Source: Brenneria nigrifluens DSM 30175 = ATCC 13028 (lineage in GTDB: Bacteria; Pseudomonadota; Gammaproteobacteria; Enterobacterales; Enterobacteriaceae). Taken from it: 64,000 nucleotides of DNA. How positions within the stretch are numbered: the first letter of the stretch is position 1; the number at the start of each line of letters is the position of its first letter. Positions 25,716 through 33,936 of the stretch are shown here, one piece after another. Position numbers and translations under genes: made by a program. The notes under the pieces were generated by a model. It did no database searches, was not told the DNA's origin, and saw nothing but the letters and a program-made list of their open reading frames with translations. The DNA lies in the NCBI RefSeq assembly GCF_005484965.1, contig NZ_CP034036.1, forward strand, positions 620,001-684,000. Direction: 5' to 3'.

Positions 25716-26675
25716 TCAGCTGTTGCGCGCAGCCAGACGTTTTTCAATCGCATCCATCAGCATACCGGTGATGGAAACATCCGGGTAGGCCGCTTCGATC
25801 TCGCGTACGCAGGTCGGACTGGTGACGTTGATTTCCGTCAGACGATCGCCAATGATATCCAGACCAACAAAAATCAGGCCTTTCCGCTTCAGCGTCGGCG
25901 CCACGTCGCGGGCGATGCGCCAGTCGCTTTCGCTCAGTGGACGCGCTTCTCCCCGTCCTCCGGCGGCCAGGTTGCCGCGCGTCTCCCCGCTTTTGGGAAT
26001 ACGGGCCAGACAGTAAGGCACCGGTTCCCCGTCCACCACCAGCACGCGCTTGTCGCCCTCTTTAATCTCCGGCAGGTAATTTTGCGCCATGCAGTAGCGG
26101 CTGCCATGCTCGGTCAGCGTTTCAATGATGACGGAGACGTTGGCGTCATCCTGCTTCAGGCGGAAAATCGAGGCGCCCCCCATGCCGTCCAGCGGCTTGA
26201 GGATCACGTCGCCGTGTTTCTGGTGGAACTGGCGCAGCTTATCCGCGCTGCGGGTCACCAGGGTATCGGGCGTCAGATGCGGGAACCAGGCGGTGAACAG
26301 CTTTTCGTTGCAGTCGCGCAGGCTCTGCGGTTTATTGACGATCAGCGTGCCTTGCTCTTCCGCGCGCTCCAGGATATAGGTGGCGTAAATAAACTCCGTA
26401 TCGAATGGCGGATCTTTACGCATCAGAATCACGTCCAGCTCCTCCAGCGCGATATCCTGATCGCCGGAGAAATCATACCAGCCGTCATAGTCGTACTGAA
26501 CGTTCAGGCGGCGGGTGGCGGCGCGGGCCACGCCGGCATGCAGATAGAGATCGTTCATCTCCATATAATGCAGTTCCCAGCCGCGGCGCTGCGCTTCCAG
26601 CAGCATGGCGAAGCTGGTGTCTTTCTTGATATTGATGGCGTCGATAGGATCCATCACGATACCGAGTTTGATCAT
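25716..26675 (-). CDS. gshB: Glutathione synthetase
   Basis: GshB joins gamma-glutamylcysteine and glycine with ATP, the second step of glutathione synthesis. The 319-residue ATP-grasp protein shows IMRKDPPFDTEFIYATYILE, VNKPQSLRDCNEKLF, the ATP-site KPLDGMGGASIF, and EINVTSPTCVREIE at the metal-binding end. AGGAGAACATA precedes the ATG. It follows rsmE after 12 bp, indicating a shared transcript. Confidence 0.98.
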   Translation of the reverse strand: MIKLGIVMDPIDAINIKKDTSFAMLLEAQRRGWELHYMEMNDLYLHAGVARAATRRLNVQYDYDGWYDFSGDQDIALEELDVILMRKDPPFDTEFIYATYILERAEEQGTLIVNKPQSLRDCNEKLFTAWFPHLTPDTLVTRSADKLRQFHQKHGDVILKPLDGMGGASIFRLKQDDANVSVIIETLTEHGSRYCMAQNYLPEIKEGDKRVLVVDGEPVPYCLARIPKSGETRGNLAAGGRGEARPLSESDWRIARDVAPTLKRKGLIFVGLDIIGDRLTEINVTSPTCVREIEAAYPDVSITGMLMDAIEKRLAARNS

Positions 26676-26687
26676 TATGTTCTCCTG

Positions 26688-27422
26688 TTACCCCAGATCG
26701 CCGAAACGTACCTGTAAGGCGGTAATGGCGGTGAGCGCGGTGGTTTCTGTGCGCAATACGCGCGGCCCCAAAAGGATGTCGGTAAATCCGTACTCTGAGG
26801 TCATCGAAATTTCAGCGGCGGAAAGCCCTCCCTCCGGGCCGATCAGCAGCCGAATGTGATTTACCGGCAACGGTAAGGTATTAATGCTCTGCGTCGCCCG
26901 CGGGTGCAGATTGAGTTTTAACGCCGCATCCTGCTCGGCGCACCAGGCTTCCAGCGTCATGGCGGGGCGCACTTGCGGCAGGCGGTTGCGGCCGCATTGT
27001 TCACAGGCGGCGATGGCGATTTTCCGCCACTGGGCGACCTTCTTTTCCAGACGGTCCGCGTCCAATTTTACCCCGCAGCGTTCGGAAAGCAGGGGAGTAA
27101 TCACGTTTACGCCCAGCTCAATGGATTTCTGAACGGTGAACTCCATTTTTTCGCCGCGGGAGATGACCTGCCCAAGATGCAGGCGTAACGGCGACTCTTT
27201 ATCTTCCAACTTACCTTCAGCAACGCGGACGCGCACATTTTTTTTATCCGCCAGCACGATTTCAGCATCAAAGATGTGATTACTGCCGTCGAATAATTGC
27301 AACGGTTGGCCGCTGTTCATACGCAGAACGCGCCCAACGTGGTTGGCGGCATCTTCGCTCAGCGTAACTTCGCCGCCCGCGAGCGGCAGCGTTTCAGGGT
27401 GAAAAATGCGCGGGATTCGCAT
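26688..27422 (-). CDS. rsmE: 16S rRNA (uracil-1498-N3)-methyltransferase
   Basis: RsmE is a SPOUT-class enzyme that methylates U1498 of 16S rRNA using S-adenosylmethionine. The 244-residue product shows an N-terminal PUA-like region (VTLSEDAANHVGRVLRM), and the SAM knot LLIGPEGGLSAAEI and LGPRVLRTETTALTAI near the C terminus. The ATG at 27422 gives the conserved MRIPRIF start and the E. coli length; the extended frame to 27500 is rejected. gshB follows after 12 bp. Confidence 0.97.
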   Translation of the reverse strand: MRIPRIFHPETLPLAGGEVTLSEDAANHVGRVLRMNSGQPLQLFDGSNHIFDAEIVLADKKNVRVRVAEGKLEDKESPLRLHLGQVISRGEKMEFTVQKSIELGVNVITPLLSERCGVKLDADRLEKKVAQWRKIAIAACEQCGRNRLPQVRPAMTLEAWCAEQDAALKLNLHPRATQSINTLPLPVNHIRLLIGPEGGLSAAEISMTSEYGFTDILLGPRVLRTETTALTAITALQVRFGDLG

Positions 27423-27550
27423 ACTGATATTGTGACCTTTATCATATAGTAATCCGCAGCGGACCGAGCGGATCCAATAGCGGCAAACCACCGGCGGCAC
27501 GCGATGGTTTTACGGACGAATAGCCAGAATAGCTATAGTAGGTAGACAGG

Positions 27551-28249
27551 CTATCGCTGGCAAGCCTGTTGAACGTAAGGGTTGTGATTCCCCTGTTTCG
27601 CGGCGATGCGCCGGTCGCGGGTGCACTCCCACTGCGTTACCGGGAATTGCTTGTCCCAGACCTCGAACAATCGGGTTTGCTGGCTGGATAAACGCAGCTG
27701 GTAGCGATCCCGCATATAAAAATAGGTACGGGCGATGGCGCCGCGGGCGCGGGCCGGCGGTTCCGCCAGCTTGTTTTTGAAATCGACTTTCATCTCGCAC
27801 CGGCCGTACTGCGCTTCTCCGCCGTTCCATTGACCATACATGAAATTACCGCGATCGCCGTTGACTTCGCCGATGGCGGGTTGCAGGTTATGCAGGTCGA
27901 TTTCCATTTCACGGTATACCGGATCCCGGCTGCAGTTTTTCCTGCCGCCATTTTGCCAGCACTGGCGCTGGTGGCCGAACTGCCAGGCGGGAACCACGTG
28001 TTCCCACTCGATGCGGTTGGCGCGCAGCTCGCTTTTTCTTACCTGATAGCCGCAGGAGGCGAGATCCGGGATGCCTTTTTTCCCCTGCCATTTGATGTCG
28101 CAACCGCAGTAAAACGAACCCGGCGCGCCCTGATTTATCTCTACCGCCGCCGCCTTTGCCTGCGAGAAATTATTAATGTTTTGACTAAAGGCGGCGGCGG
28201 AAATCAGGCCCAGCCCGACCGCGGCGATAATCAGTGTTTTGCGTAGCAT
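27551..28249 (-). CDS. endA: Endonuclease I (periplasmic)
   Basis: EndA is a periplasmic DNA endonuclease of the beta-beta-alpha metal type. The 232-residue product begins with a signal peptide (about residues 1-22, LIIAAVGLGLISAAAFS) and has the catalytic motif NRIEWEHVVPAW with the metal-binding region DLHNLQPAIGEVNGDRGNF. Several cysteines (FYCGCDIKW, QCWQNGGRKNCSR) likely form disulfides. The ATG at 28249 is chosen over one six codons earlier since it gives the MLRK signal start. It sits between rsmE and sprT as in E. coli. Confidence 0.96.
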   Translation of the reverse strand: MLRKTLIIAAVGLGLISAAAFSQNINNFSQAKAAAVEINQGAPGSFYCGCDIKWQGKKGIPDLASCGYQVRKSELRANRIEWEHVVPAWQFGHQRQCWQNGGRKNCSRDPVYREMEIDLHNLQPAIGEVNGDRGNFMYGQWNGGEAQYGRCEMKVDFKNKLAEPPARARGAIARTYFYMRDRYQLRLSSQQTRLFEVWDKQFPVTQWECTRDRRIAAKQGNHNPYVQQACQR

Positions 28250-28346
28250 ATTCCAAATAATCCACAATCAACAAAGCAGGCAGACTACCGGATGAGACTG
28301 CGGCAGGCAAATGTAAAAAGCAGTTTTTTAAACTGAAAATTTTCTT

Positions 28347-28859
28347 TTAAATAGAATTTGTTACGATAAAACGTAATGTTCTGCCGCAATGCCGGCAGCG
28401 ATATTCTGTTTCGCCGCGCAGCACGCGGTTATGGCGGCGCACGGTTAACTCATGTTGCCGGCAATCGCATTGGTAGGGGAAGGTTTTACCCTGCACGGAT
28501 TGCACGGCAAAGCGATGCGTTCTTCTGGCGGGCGTCTGTAATACATGCTCCATCATCCAACGCCACTCTTTGCCGTGCGGCGCGACGTTGCCAAAGCGGG
28601 CGAATACCAGCAGATGCGCCAGTTCGTGCGGGACGACTTCATCAATAAAAGTTTGCTGGTTTTCCTGCAAGAGAACAGGATTAAGGCGGATTTCCCAGTG
28701 CTGTAGCCAGGCGGTGCCGGCGGTGGAACCGCGCTGCTGATAGTTGACCGCGGGTTCGGGATAATGGGTGTTCAAAGCCGTATTGGCCAGTTGGAGCTTA
28801 TCGCGCAGGCAACGCATTACCGCCTGGTGATGGGCAATGGGAATTCTCGGTGTGTTCAT
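28347..28859 (-). CDS. sprT: SprT family zinc metalloprotease-like protein
   Basis: The 170-residue product has the zinc motif HELAH (His78, Glu79, His82) and a C-terminal zinc ribbon (YQCDCRQH and YRCRHCGR), the SprT-like arrangement. E. coli SprT (YggI) is of similar length and its role is not well defined. The ATG at 28859 aligns with the family start; the 12-codon extension to 28895 is rejected. E. coli has galP between sprT and metK; here they are separated by only a hairpin repeat. Confidence 0.94.
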   Translation of the reverse strand: MNTPRIPIAHHQAVMRCLRDKLQLANTALNTHYPEPAVNYQQRGSTAGTAWLQHWEIRLNPVLLQENQQTFIDEVVPHELAHLLVFARFGNVAPHGKEWRWMMEHVLQTPARRTHRFAVQSVQGKTFPYQCDCRQHELTVRRHNRVLRGETEYRCRHCGRTLRFIVTNSI

Positions 28860-28910
28860 ACGAAGAAGCATAAAACGGGGCGGGGCGAAGCGCAATGGCC
28901 TCCTCCCAGT

Positions 28911-28930
28911 CTCCCCCTTGTCAGGGGGAG
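28911..28930. repeat. C-rich/G-rich hairpin repeat (copy 2), metK terminator region
   Basis: CTCCCCCTTG and TCAGGGGGAG form a strong stem 20 bp past the metK stop. The core matches the hairpin at 21328-21347 downstream of purA. It probably ends or protects the metK transcript. Confidence 0.75.
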
Positions 28931-28949
28931 GGGCGATGCGCTATTGCAG

Positions 28950-30101
28950 TTACAAACCGGCGTCTTCACGCAGCTGTGCGACTTTATCGGTTTTTTCCCA
29001 TGGGAAATGTTCGCGCCCGAAGTGACCGTAAGCGGCGGTATCCTGATAAATCGGGTGCAGCAGATCCAGCATCTTGATGAGGCCGTACGGACGCAGGTCG
29101 AAGAATTCACGTACCAGCAGGGTAAGCCGCTCGGTTGAAATCTTTTCCGTGCCGAAGGTTTCGATCATGATGGAGGTCGGTTCAGCCACGCCGATGGCGT
29201 AGGACACCTGGATCTCGCAGCGTTCGGCCAGACCGGCGGCGACAATGTTTTTCGCCACGTAGCGCGCGGCGTAAGCGGCGGAACGGTCGACTTTTGACGG
29301 ATCCTTGCCGGAGAACGCGCCGCCGCCGTGACGCGCCGCGCCGCCGTAGGTATCGACAATGATTTTACGCCCGGTCAGACCGCAGTCGCCCATCGGGCCG
29401 CCGATAACGAAACGCCCCGTCGGGTTGATGAAGAATTTGGTGCCGGCGGTAAGCCATTCGGCCGGAAGAACCGGTTTGATAATCTCTTCCATCACCGCTT
29501 CATGCAGATCGTGCTGAGCGATATCTTCCGAGTGCTGGGTGGACAGCACGACGGCATCGATACCGGCAATTTTGCCGTCGTCATACAGGAAAGTGACCTG
29601 GCTTTTCGCGTCCGGGCGCAGCCACGGCAGCGTACCGTTTTTACGCACTTCGGACTGGCGCTGCACCAGACGGTGGGCGTAGGTGATCGGCGCCGGCATC
29701 AGCACATCGGTTTCGTTGGTCGCGTAGCCAAACATCAGGCCCTGATCGCCCGCCCCCTGCTCCAGCGGGTCGGTACGGTCAACGCCCTGGTTGATATCGG
29801 GAGATTGTTTGCCGATGGCGCTCAGCACGGCGCAGGAGTTGGCGTCAAAACCCATTTCGGAATTAACGTAGCCAATATCGCGGATGGTGCGGCGCGTAAT
29901 TTCTTCGATATCTACCCAGGCGCTGGTCGTGATTTCACCACCGACTAACACCATGCCGGTTTTTACGTAAGTCTCGCAAGCGACACGAGCCTTGGGATCT
30001 TGCTCCAGAATGGCGTCAAGGACCGCATCGGAAATCTGATCGGCAATTTTGTCAGGATGTCCTTCAGAGACGGACTCGGACGTAAAAAGGTGTTTAGCCA
30101 T
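28950..30101 (-). CDS. metK: S-adenosylmethionine synthetase
   Basis: MetK makes S-adenosylmethionine from methionine and ATP. The 383-residue product has FTSESVSEGHPDKIADQISD at the N terminus, the ATP-site GAGDQGLMFGYA, the P-loop-like GGGAFSGKDPSKVDRSAAY, and VSYAIGVAEP. Length is one short of E. coli MetK. The ATG at 30101 gives the conserved MAKHLF start; the frame reaching 30170 is rejected. The divergent gene is speA, and the long region between them contains weak met-box-like repeats. Confidence 0.98.
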   Translation of the reverse strand: MAKHLFTSESVSEGHPDKIADQISDAVLDAILEQDPKARVACETYVKTGMVLVGGEITTSAWVDIEEITRRTIRDIGYVNSEMGFDANSCAVLSAIGKQSPDINQGVDRTDPLEQGAGDQGLMFGYATNETDVLMPAPITYAHRLVQRQSEVRKNGTLPWLRPDAKSQVTFLYDDGKIAGIDAVVLSTQHSEDIAQHDLHEAVMEEIIKPVLPAEWLTAGTKFFINPTGRFVIGGPMGDCGLTGRKIIVDTYGGAARHGGGAFSGKDPSKVDRSAAYAARYVAKNIVAAGLAERCEIQVSYAIGVAEPTSIMIETFGTEKISTERLTLLVREFFDLRPYGLIKMLDLLHPIYQDTAAYGHFGREHFPWEKTDKVAQLREDAGL

Positions 30102-30156
30102 GAGTTTCTTTACCTTCAAATCAAAGCCGTTAAGCAGTGTATCAGTGAATCGGTAT

Positions 30157-30180
30157 AGATGGATTAACATCTGGATGGCT
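30157..30180 (-). promoter_or_regulatory. Candidate MetJ operator upstream of metK
   Basis: Read on the metK strand, three adjacent 8-mers (AGCCATCC, AGATGTTA, ATCCATCT) each match the met box AGACGTCT at five of eight positions. MetJ binds tandem degenerate boxes and represses metK in E. coli. Matches are weak, so this is a suggestion from position and tandem spacing. Confidence 0.35.
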
Positions 30181-30340
30181 ATTCTAGGTCACATTTTGGC
30201 CCCATTGCCAGCAGTTTTTAGTTTTAGCCGTCCATCTCCGTTATCTTTCCGGTTGCCGGAGGTCGGCCGCCGGGATATTTTCATTTTGCTTTTCCGCCGT
30301 CATCCCGGTATAAACGGCGAGCGGTTTGTTGGCCGTGATG

Positions 30341-30349
30341 TGGTATACT
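30341..30349 (+). promoter_or_regulatory. Candidate extended -10 promoter for the speA leader
   Basis: TGGTATACT fits the extended -10 pattern TGnTATAAT with one change. It lies about 65 bp before the small ORF at 30415 and about 470 bp before speA, implying a long transcribed leader. No good -35 was seen. Confidence 0.45.
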
Positions 30350-30414
30350 AAACCGTTTGATTAAGGCTGACCGCATACCCGAACCTTGCGGCGCACGTGG
30401 AGGTGATAGGATTA

Positions 30415-30552
30415 ATGATCCGTTGTTTACTGAGTGTGTTGCGCTCGCAACGCTTTTCTCTTGACGCTATGGCGTCAGCTGCTCAACCCTTCTTTTCGTT
30501 GGCCCGAAGTTGCCTGTCGCTGAATGCGACGCAGGACTCCAGGGCCGGCTAA
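30415..30552 (+). CDS. Small ORF in the speA leader, possible leader peptide (unrecognised)
   Basis: A 45-codon frame starts with ATG and is preceded by GGAGGTGAT (30399-30407), one of the strongest ribosome sites in the window. The predicted peptide (MIRCLLSVLRSQRFSLDAMA at its start) has five arginines, two with the rare codons CGA and AGG near the end, and is not a family I recognise; it does not resemble E. coli YqgB as I remember it. A GCCAGA/TCTGGC hairpin (30571-30597) follows the stop. It lies 270 bp upstream of speA, whose product consumes arginine, so an arginine- or polyamine-sensing leader is possible. The evidence is the ribosome site and position only. Confidence 0.45.
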   Translation: MIRCLLSVLRSQRFSLDAMASAAQPFFSLARSCLSLNATQDSRAG

Positions 30553-30822
30553 CCCGTCGTTTATTCTTGAGCCAGACGTACGCGGTTCTTCTCTGGCAAT
30601 GATTTCCCAGTGATTTTTCACAATCAGTTTCACTGACCCGGACCACGGAGTCTGACAACGTGTTTTACACTAATAAGAGTAATAAAACGGCGGCATACTG
30701 TATTCAGCCTGGTTTGTTACTGGCGATGTTTTTACCGTCGGCGCCATGTGTCGCCGGCCGGCTTATGCGGTTTGTCCATGCGGGTACGGATGCGAGCGGC
30801 CGCACAAAAGAAGAGGTTCGTT

Positions 30823-32802
30823 ATGTCTGACGACATTATTCATCACGGCTCGTCAGCGACGGGTAAACATGAAAATTTGCGCTCCATGCAAGAGGTTGCC
30901 ATGAATGACCGTAATGCCAGCGAAATGCTTCGTACCTATAATATTGCCTGGTGGGGTAATAATTATTACGACGTCAACGAGTTAGGGCATATCAGCGTCT
31001 GTCCGGATCCGGATGTGCCGGAGGCCCGCGTCGATCTGGCCATGCTGGTTAAAGATCTGCAGGAGGAAAACCATCAGCGCCTGCCCGCGCTGTTCTGTTT
31101 TCCGCAAATTCTCCAGCACCGTCTGCGCTCCATTAACGCGGCGTTTAAACGGGCGCGCGACGCCTTTGGCTACCAGGGCGGCTATTTTCTGGTCTACCCC
31201 ATCAAAGTCAATCAGCACCGCCGCGTGATTGAGTCGCTGGTCAATTCAGGTGAACCGATGGGGCTGGAGGCGGGCTCGAAAGCGGAACTAATGGCGGTGC
31301 TGGGACACGCGGGGATGACGCGTACGGTGATCGTCTGTAACGGTTATAAAGACCGCGAGTATATCCGCCTGGCGTTGATCGGCGAAAAGCTGGGGCACAA
31401 GGTTTACCTGGTCATTGAAAAAATGTCCGAGATTAAGCTGGTGCTGGAAGAGGCCGAGCGCCTGAACGTGGTGCCTCGTCTCGGCGTTCGCGCCCGCCTG
31501 GCTTCCCAAGGTTCCGGAAAATGGCAGTCCAGCGGCGGCGAAAAATCCAAATTCGGTCTGGCGGCGGTTCAGGTTTTGCAACTGGTTGAAACGCTGCGCG
31601 CGGTGGGACGGTTGGATAGCCTGCAACTGCTGCATTTCCACCTCGGCTCGCAGTTGGCCAATATTCGGGATATCGCCACCGGGGTGCGCGAGTCCGCCCG
31701 TTTCTACGTTGAGCTGCACAAGCTGGGAGTCAATATCCAGTGCTTCGACGTCGGCGGTGGTCTGGGGGTGGATTATGAAGGCACCCGCTCCCAGTCGGAC
31801 TGCTCGGTGAACTACGGTCTGAATGAATATGCCAACAATGTTATCTGGGGCATTGGCGACGCCTGCAATGAACATGGCTTGCCCCATCCGACGGTTATCA
31901 CCGAGTCGGGCCGCGCGGTGACGGCGCACCACACCGTATTGGTTTCCAATATTATCGGCGTGGAGCGTAATGAGTTCAGCGAACCGACGGCGCCGGAAGC
32001 AGACGCTCCGCGAGCGCTGGAAAGTCTGTGGTCGACATGGCAGGAGATCAAACAGCCGGGCAAGCGCCGTTCGCTGCGCGAGTGGCTGCATGACAGCCAG
32101 ATGGACCTGCACGATGTGCATACCCAGTATACGCACGGCATGCTGGACTTAACCCAGCGGGCGAAAGCGGAACAGCTTTATCTGAGCATCTGTCAGGACA
32201 TTCAGCGGCAGTTGGATCCCAGTAATCGCGCCCACCGGCCGATTATCGATGAGCTGCAGGAGCGCATGGCCGACAAGCTGTACGTCAATTTCTCGCTGTT
32301 CCAGTCGATGCCGGATGCGTGGGGAATCGATCAACTGTTCCCGGTCATGCCGTTGGAAGGGCTGGATAAACCGCCCGAACGCCGCGCCGTACTGCTGGAT
32401 ATTACCTGTGATTCGGACGGCAGCATCGATCATTACGTGGATGGCGACGGTATTGCGACTACGATGCCGATGCCGCCGTACGATCCCGATAATCCGCCGT
32501 TATTGGGTTTCTTTATGGTCGGAGCGTATCAGGAAATTCTGGGGAATATGCATAACCTGTTTGGCGACACCGCCACCGTCGACGTATTCGTTTTCCAGGA
32601 TGGTTCGGTTGAGATTGAGGAGTCGGACGAAGGGAATACGGTTGCCGATATGTTGGAATATGTTCAGCTCGATCCGGAAGTATTGATGGCCCGTTTCCGC
32701 GATCAGGTAAAAGCCACCGAACTGGATACGGACCTTCAGGCGCAGTTCCTGGAAGAGTTTGAAACCGGTCTTTACGGCTATACCTATCTGGAAGACGAGT
32801 AA
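30823..32802 (+). CDS. speA: Biosynthetic arginine decarboxylase
   Basis: SpeA is a PLP enzyme that decarboxylates arginine to agmatine, opening the agmatine route to putrescine. The 659-residue product shows the PLP-lysine region FLVYPIKVNQHRRVIESL, LQLLHFHLGSQ, FDVGGGLGVDYEG and the C-terminal barrel CDSDGSIDHYVDGDGIATT. It is one residue longer than E. coli SpeA. The ATG at 30823 follows AAGAGG; a 25-codon extension is rejected. A 34-codon frame (30726-30830) overlaps the start. The agmatinase gene speB, next to speA in E. coli, is not found in this window. Confidence 0.97.
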   Translation: MSDDIIHHGSSATGKHENLRSMQEVAMNDRNASEMLRTYNIAWWGNNYYDVNELGHISVCPDPDVPEARVDLAMLVKDLQEENHQRLPALFCFPQILQHRLRSINAAFKRARDAFGYQGGYFLVYPIKVNQHRRVIESLVNSGEPMGLEAGSKAELMAVLGHAGMTRTVIVCNGYKDREYIRLALIGEKLGHKVYLVIEKMSEIKLVLEEAERLNVVPRLGVRARLASQGSGKWQSSGGEKSKFGLAAVQVLQLVETLRAVGRLDSLQLLHFHLGSQLANIRDIATGVRESARFYVELHKLGVNIQCFDVGGGLGVDYEGTRSQSDCSVNYGLNEYANNVIWGIGDACNEHGLPHPTVITESGRAVTAHHTVLVSNIIGVERNEFSEPTAPEADAPRALESLWSTWQEIKQPGKRRSLREWLHDSQMDLHDVHTQYTHGMLDLTQRAKAEQLYLSICQDIQRQLDPSNRAHRPIIDELQERMADKLYVNFSLFQSMPDAWGIDQLFPVMPLEGLDKPPERRAVLLDITCDSDGSIDHYVDGDGIATTMPMPPYDPDNPPLLGFFMVGAYQEILGNMHNLFGDTATVDVFVFQDGSVEIEESDEGNTVADMLEYVQLDPEVLMARFRDQVKATELDTDLQAQFLEEFETGLYGYTYLEDE

Positions 32803-32814
32803 GGGCTTACCGGC

Positions 32815-32842
32815 AAGGGATGTGCTTATGCACATCCTTTTC
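32815..32842 (+). terminator. Terminator after speA
   Basis: AAGGGATGTGC pairs with GCACATCCTT (one bulged G) around a four-base TTAT loop and is followed by TTTT. It lies 12 bp past speA and also overlaps the end of the convergent regulator gene. Confidence 0.85.
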
Positions 32843-33464
32843 ACCTGAATGCCAGCGAACCCATAACGGTAATATTTTTTGTTGATTCGGATAAATGAGA
32901 CGACTGCTTCGCGATGGTGTCTTTGAAGAGAATTTTGGCGATAAGCAGTAACGAGTTCTTATCCTGCACGCCATATTTATTCAGTAATCTTGATTTACTG
33001 TTCAATACCGATTTTTTATTTAGCCCGATGATTTCTGAAATTGATTCCGCGGTATAACCCGAAGTCCAATATTGAAAAACAGTCTGCTCTGATTTGGATA
33101 GTCTGACAGGATTGAGTAAATGCGAGTTCTGGGAAGGGATGAAGTCCGGCAGTTTATAAAAGAAATCCATCGGTGATGATTTAGAAATAAGCATGGTTTT
33201 TTTATCAATACACACAGGAAGATGATAAGGGGAGTTATTGATGATAATGAATAACAAGGCCGTCTTGTAAAAAGAGGTTCTTACTGACTCATAATATTCT
33301 TCAAACCCTTCGCTGCCGCCGTCAATGATAAAAACACCGCTCGTTCTTGCATGAGGCAGGGTAAACCTATAAGCAGGCCTTACATATAGCATAGGGGAGT
33401 GGGATAGAGCCTCACGTAAGCCTACGATAGTAAAATGGCATTTGCTGAAAATTCTGACATCCAT
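32841..33464 (-). CDS. LuxR-family transcriptional regulator (RcsA/BglJ-like layout), unrecognised
   Basis: The C-terminal 65 residues form a LuxR-type helix-turn-helix (RLSKSEQTVFQYWTSGYTAE, then ISEIIGLNKKSVLNSKSRLL). The N-terminal part lacks a clear phosphorylation site, as in the RcsA/BglJ group of partner regulators. The ATG at 33464 gives a MDVRIFSKCHFTIVGLREAL start resembling that group and a 207-residue protein; the frame stays open to a TTG at 33542, so the start is uncertain, and no good ribosome site was seen for either. The gene and its upstream 400 bp are much richer in A and T than the neighbours, which suggests horizontal acquisition. It stands where E. coli has speB. Target genes are unknown. 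Confidence 0.8.
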   Translation of the reverse strand: MDVRIFSKCHFTIVGLREALSHSPMLYVRPAYRFTLPHARTSGVFIIDGGSEGFEEYYESVRTSFYKTALLFIIINNSPYHLPVCIDKKTMLISKSSPMDFFYKLPDFIPSQNSHLLNPVRLSKSEQTVFQYWTSGYTAESISEIIGLNKKSVLNSKSRLLNKYGVQDKNSLLLIAKILFKDTIAKQSSHLSESTKNITVMGSLAFR

Positions 33465-33936
33465 GATTTTAACGCATAATAGTTTATTTTTTAAGAAGAA
33501 CATAAACCAACAGTGGTTATTAATGCTGCCCGTGTCACTCAACCGTAAAAAAAATGTTACTCTAAAGTGGTTTAAATCTTTAATACAATGAATATCTTAA
33601 AAAATGTGGAATGGCAAAACGTTTGATTTGTATCGTTATGATTGTATTGGTAAAAGCCGATTATACCCATAAACATACAGTATGCTTGATTTGTAAAATC
33701 ATTGCTATCTTTAAAATACATCAATTTATCCTGTTGAAAGCGGAGGTCTAAATAGATTAATTGATACAATTAACTATTAAATTAATCTATTTAATTGGTG
33801 TCTTCTATCATTTTACCCCTGACTTCAGTTCAGCGACAGGGAACCGGGGGCCGGATTTCATGAAAGCGCCTGAATGTGTAAGGCGCCGGATGGGGAAATC
33901 GTTTTCAACGACTAATTATTATTAAATTCGTAACCA
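33465..33936. other. AT-rich intergenic region between the LuxR-type gene and loiP
   Basis: About 470 bp with strong A+T bias and no supportable gene. A frame on the minus strand at 33572-33769 (65 codons) has low-complexity composition and no ribosome site. The only clear structure is the inverted repeat at 33749-33793. The regulator promoter must lie here. Confidence 0.6.
33749..33793. repeat. 14-bp AT-only-stem inverted repeat
   Basis: TAAATAGATTAATT (33749-33762) and AATTAATCTATTTA (33780-33793) are perfect inverted copies with a 17-bp centre. The stem is almost all A-T pairs, so an operator is more likely than a terminator. It lies between the end of loiP (on the other side) and the regulator start, about 290 bp upstream of the latter. 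Confidence 0.6.

Noticed and set aside
33572..33769. 65-codon minus-strand frame in the AT-rich gap.
   Set aside because: Composition bias alone explains the open frame; no ribosome site.
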